Part shown: positions 62,097 through 64,000 of the stretch, in pieces
How positions within the stretch are numbered: the first letter of the stretch is position 1
Layout of the letters: each line of letters begins with the position of its first letter
From: CAVZYN01 sp963779515
Lineage (GTDB): Bacteria; Pseudomonadota; Alphaproteobacteria; Rhizobiales; Hyphomicrobiaceae
Direction of reading: 5' to 3'
DNA: 64,000 nt
Assembly: GCA_963779515.1 (NCBI GenBank)
Contig: CAVZYN010000001.1
Coordinates: 806,001 to 870,000 of the forward strand
Made by a program: the position numbers and the translations under genes
Notes under the pieces: generated by a model
What the model saw: the letters and a program-made list of their open reading frames with translations, nothing else
Database searches by the model: none
Told to the model about the DNA's origin: nothing

Positions 62097-63395
62097 ATGG
62101 CCGTTCTTGGGTTTTTGCCGCACGCAATTGGCCGATCGCTCGCCGGCGCGGCTGTTATCGCTAGCGGTCTTGCGCTGGCGCCAGCGGCCCAGGCGCAACA
62201 GGACGACTTGAGCTGGATCCGGTTTCCTGGGTCGAACTACAACAAATCACCGACTGACGTGCTCTACGATCGAGAATTCGTAAAGGAGTGGGAGTCGCTT
62301 CCGCCCAAGGGCTACCCGACGTTGGGCGCGGACAACATCGCGCCCATGCAGGCAGCGATCAAACGCTATACCGACATCGTCGCAAAGGGCGGCTGGCAGG
62401 CCGTTCCCGATGTGCAGATGCAGATCGGCGCGGGTGGCGAGGCCGTGGCGATCCTCAATCAACGGCTGCTCATGTCGGGTGATTTGAAGGAACTGAGTTC
62501 TTACGCGTCCAACTTCGACTTTTACACGGAAAAGGCCGTCAAACGCTTCCAAGCCTCGAATGGACTGACGCCGACGGGCGTCGTCGATAAGCGGACGATC
62601 GCTGCGCTGAATGTTCCCGCCGCTGTGCGCTTGAAGCAGTTGAAATCGAACCTTGGGCGTTTGACGGATCTGTCGCGTCAGGTCGGCAAGACCGGCCGCT
62701 ACGTGCTGGTCAATATTCCAGCCGCCCAGATCGAGGCGATCGAGAACGGGCAGGTTGCGTCACGGCACTCGGGTGTTGTCGGCAAGCAGGACCGCCAGAC
62801 GCCCATTCTGCGCTCGGCCATCCATGAGCTGAACTTCAATCCTGTCTGGCACGTTCCCCCGACCGTGATCGAAAAGGATCTGGTGCCAAAAGGCCAGCAA
62901 ATGTCGCGCGCCAATCAGGACGTTTTGGCGAAGTACAAAATCGACGCCTACGACGGCAGCGGCAAAAAGCTCGATAGCTCGCGCATCGATTGGAATAGTC
63001 CATCGTCCCGGAATTTGACGTTCAAGCAGCAGCCGGGTCCGGAAAATCCGATGGGGTTCGTGAAGGTCAACTTCGCGAACGCGCACTCGGTCTACATGCA
63101 CGACACGCCATCGGATTCGCTGTTCGGCCGGAATTTCCGGGCGGCGAGCTCGGGCTGTGTGCGGGTGCAGGGCATCGACAAGTTCGTCGCGTGGCTGATG
63201 GCGCCGGAAGGCGGCACGCTCGAGCGCGTGCACGGGCTGAAGAAGTCCGGCGAGCGATTTGATGCGCGCCTGAAGAAGCCGGTGCCGCTCTATTTCGCCT
63301 ATATCACGGCATGGGCGACGGAAGACGGCGTCGTCCAGTTCCGGCGTGATCTCTACGACAAGGACGGCGTCGGCCAGATCGCCTCGACGTATTGA
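62097..63395 (+). CDS. ldtP: L,D-transpeptidase (YkuD family), LdtP-like
   Basis: Forms 3-3 peptidoglycan cross-links or attaches proteins to the wall. 432 aa; signal peptide (VIASGLALAPAAQAQ); a peptidoglycan-binding-like segment around residues 100-165 (ILNQRLLMSGDL, KAVKRFQASNGLTPTGVVDK, RTIAALN); YkuD domain from about 200 with YVLVNIPAAQIEAIENGQVA and the active site HDTPSDSLFGRNFRAASSGC, Cys354, then VRVQG. AGAAGGTGA Shine-Dalgarno. Next to its likely regulator ldtR. Confidence 0.94.
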   Translation: MAVLGFLPHAIGRSLAGAAVIASGLALAPAAQAQQDDLSWIRFPGSNYNKSPTDVLYDREFVKEWESLPPKGYPTLGADNIAPMQAAIKRYTDIVAKGGWQAVPDVQMQIGAGGEAVAILNQRLLMSGDLKELSSYASNFDFYTEKAVKRFQASNGLTPTGVVDKRTIAALNVPAAVRLKQLKSNLGRLTDLSRQVGKTGRYVLVNIPAAQIEAIENGQVASRHSGVVGKQDRQTPILRSAIHELNFNPVWHVPPTVIEKDLVPKGQQMSRANQDVLAKYKIDAYDGSGKKLDSSRIDWNSPSSRNLTFKQQPGPENPMGFVKVNFANAHSVYMHDTPSDSLFGRNFRAASSGCVRVQGIDKFVAWLMAPEGGTLERVHGLKKSGERFDARLKKPVPLYFAYITAWATEDGVVQFRRDLYDKDGVGQIASTY

Positions 63396-63547
63396 CCTGA
63401 TCGAAGCCGGTCAGAGCTTAAATTCGCAGGGTCCGGCACCGCCGGGCCCTTCGGCGTCTCATCGCAGCCCTGCTGGCGCATCGAAGTGCTTGTCGCCGCG
63501 CCCTGGTCCTGGCAGTTTCAGCTCTCCTCAGAGCTGGATCATCCCTG

Positions 63548-64000
63548 ATGCTTTCAATCGCTTTCATTGGCTTCGGCGAGGTCGGTGAGACCTTTGCCCG
63601 CGACTTTCGTGCGACCGGGAAAACCCGGCTGGCGGCCTTCGACGTGCTGTTTCCCGACTTGCTGCAGGGGAAGATACGGCGCGAGGCGGCCCAGAAACTC
63701 GACGTCCGGATGGCCCGCGACACGGCCGATGCCGTACACGGCGCCGACATCGTGATCTCGGCGGTGACGGCAGCCTCGACTTTGGATGTCGCGGCACATG
63801 CCGGTCGTGCAATCTCCGCCGGGCAGGTGTTCCTCGATGTGAATTCGGCGTCGCCCTCGACCAAGCGGCTGGCGGCGGTTGAAATCGAGCGCAATGGCGC
63901 GCACTACGTCGAGGGGGCGGTGATGGCGGCGGTGAAGGCCCCGGGCTTCAAGGTCCCGATCCTCGCCGGCGGGCCGCGTGCGGTCGAGACGGCGGAGCGC
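63548..64000 (+). CDS. NAD(P)-dependent oxidoreductase, 6-phosphogluconate/3-hydroxyisobutyrate dehydrogenase superfamily, 3' end cut by window
   Basis: 151 codons visible from ATG 63548. Rossmann start MLSIAFIGFGEVGETFARDF, then ADIVISAVTAASTLDVAAHA, GQVFLDVNSASPSTKRLAAV (the substrate-loop DxNS), GAHYVEGAVMAAVKAPGFKV and PILAGGPRAVETAER. This resembles the class that carries a DUF1932 C-terminal domain, but that part lies beyond the window edge. Substrate unknown. Confidence 0.85.
   Translation, partial: MLSIAFIGFGEVGETFARDFRATGKTRLAAFDVLFPDLLQGKIRREAAQKLDVRMARDTADAVHGADIVISAVTAASTLDVAAHAGRAISAGQVFLDVNSASPSTKRLAAVEIERNGAHYVEGAVMAAVKAPGFKVPILAGGPRAVETAER

Overview
The window is high-GC DNA with dense, often overlapping (ATGA) genes, from an alphaproteobacterium of the order Hyphomicrobiales (Rhizobiales), most like the Bradyrhizobium/Rhodopseudomonas/Xanthobacteraceae side. 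I base this on the block rpoZ-rsh-acpS-lepB-rnc-era-recO-parC, an LdtR-type regulator next to an L,D-transpeptidase, several Rhizobiales-style intergenic palindromes, and TctABC and TRAP transporters. No rRNA, tRNA or CRISPR was seen.

Layout. 1-4.3 kb: the end of a TRAP permease, then a complete tctCBA tricarboxylate-type transporter. 4.4-13.7 kb (minus strand): a tightly coupled catabolic operon with a hydantoinase A gene (frameshifted), a small coiled-coil ORF, hydantoinase B, a FAD subunit, a fused [2Fe-2S]/molybdopterin hydroxylase and a 6-hydroxynicotinate-reductase-like Fe-S protein. Together they suggest hydroxylation, reduction and lactam opening of an N-heterocycle such as nicotinate. 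13.7-17 kb: a repeat-rich graveyard that I read as at least two or three decayed copies of one three-gene cassette (HlyC-like acyltransferase, then a membrane or lipid-anchored protein, then a truncated third gene). This is the most unusual part of the window.

17-26.5 kb: alginate-lyase-like protein, PilZ protein, small membrane and periplasmic proteins, phosphoglycolate phosphatase, rpiA, DUF2059 protein, glutathione reductase, an outer-membrane barrel, an SDR and a YceI protein, with many palindromic repeats between them. 26.9-30.2 kb (minus): a phenylacetate-type operon (paaG, paaI, a YkgJ Cys-cluster gene, paaK). 30.5-34.7 kb: an envelope locus with an OmpA-domain repeat protein, a 35-aa membrane peptide and a protein with three helix-hairpin-helix-like repeats.

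34.9-43.4 kb: alpha/beta hydrolase, lytic transglycosylase, dapA, smpB, an SDR with a degenerate active site, GNAT, uracil-DNA glycosylase, a frameshifted NYN-domain gene and folK. 43.5-55.4 kb: the core block rpoZ, rsh, DUF2062, acpS, lepB, rnc, era, recO and parC, with a vapBC-like toxin-antitoxin pair and a CAP-domain gene between recO and parC. 55.4-64 kb: bpt (leucyl/arginyl transferase), an orphan LivH-like permease with an N-terminal extension, hemB, an extensin-like protein, an enoyl-CoA hydratase family enzyme, ldtR, ldtP and the start of a dehydrogenase cut by the window edge.
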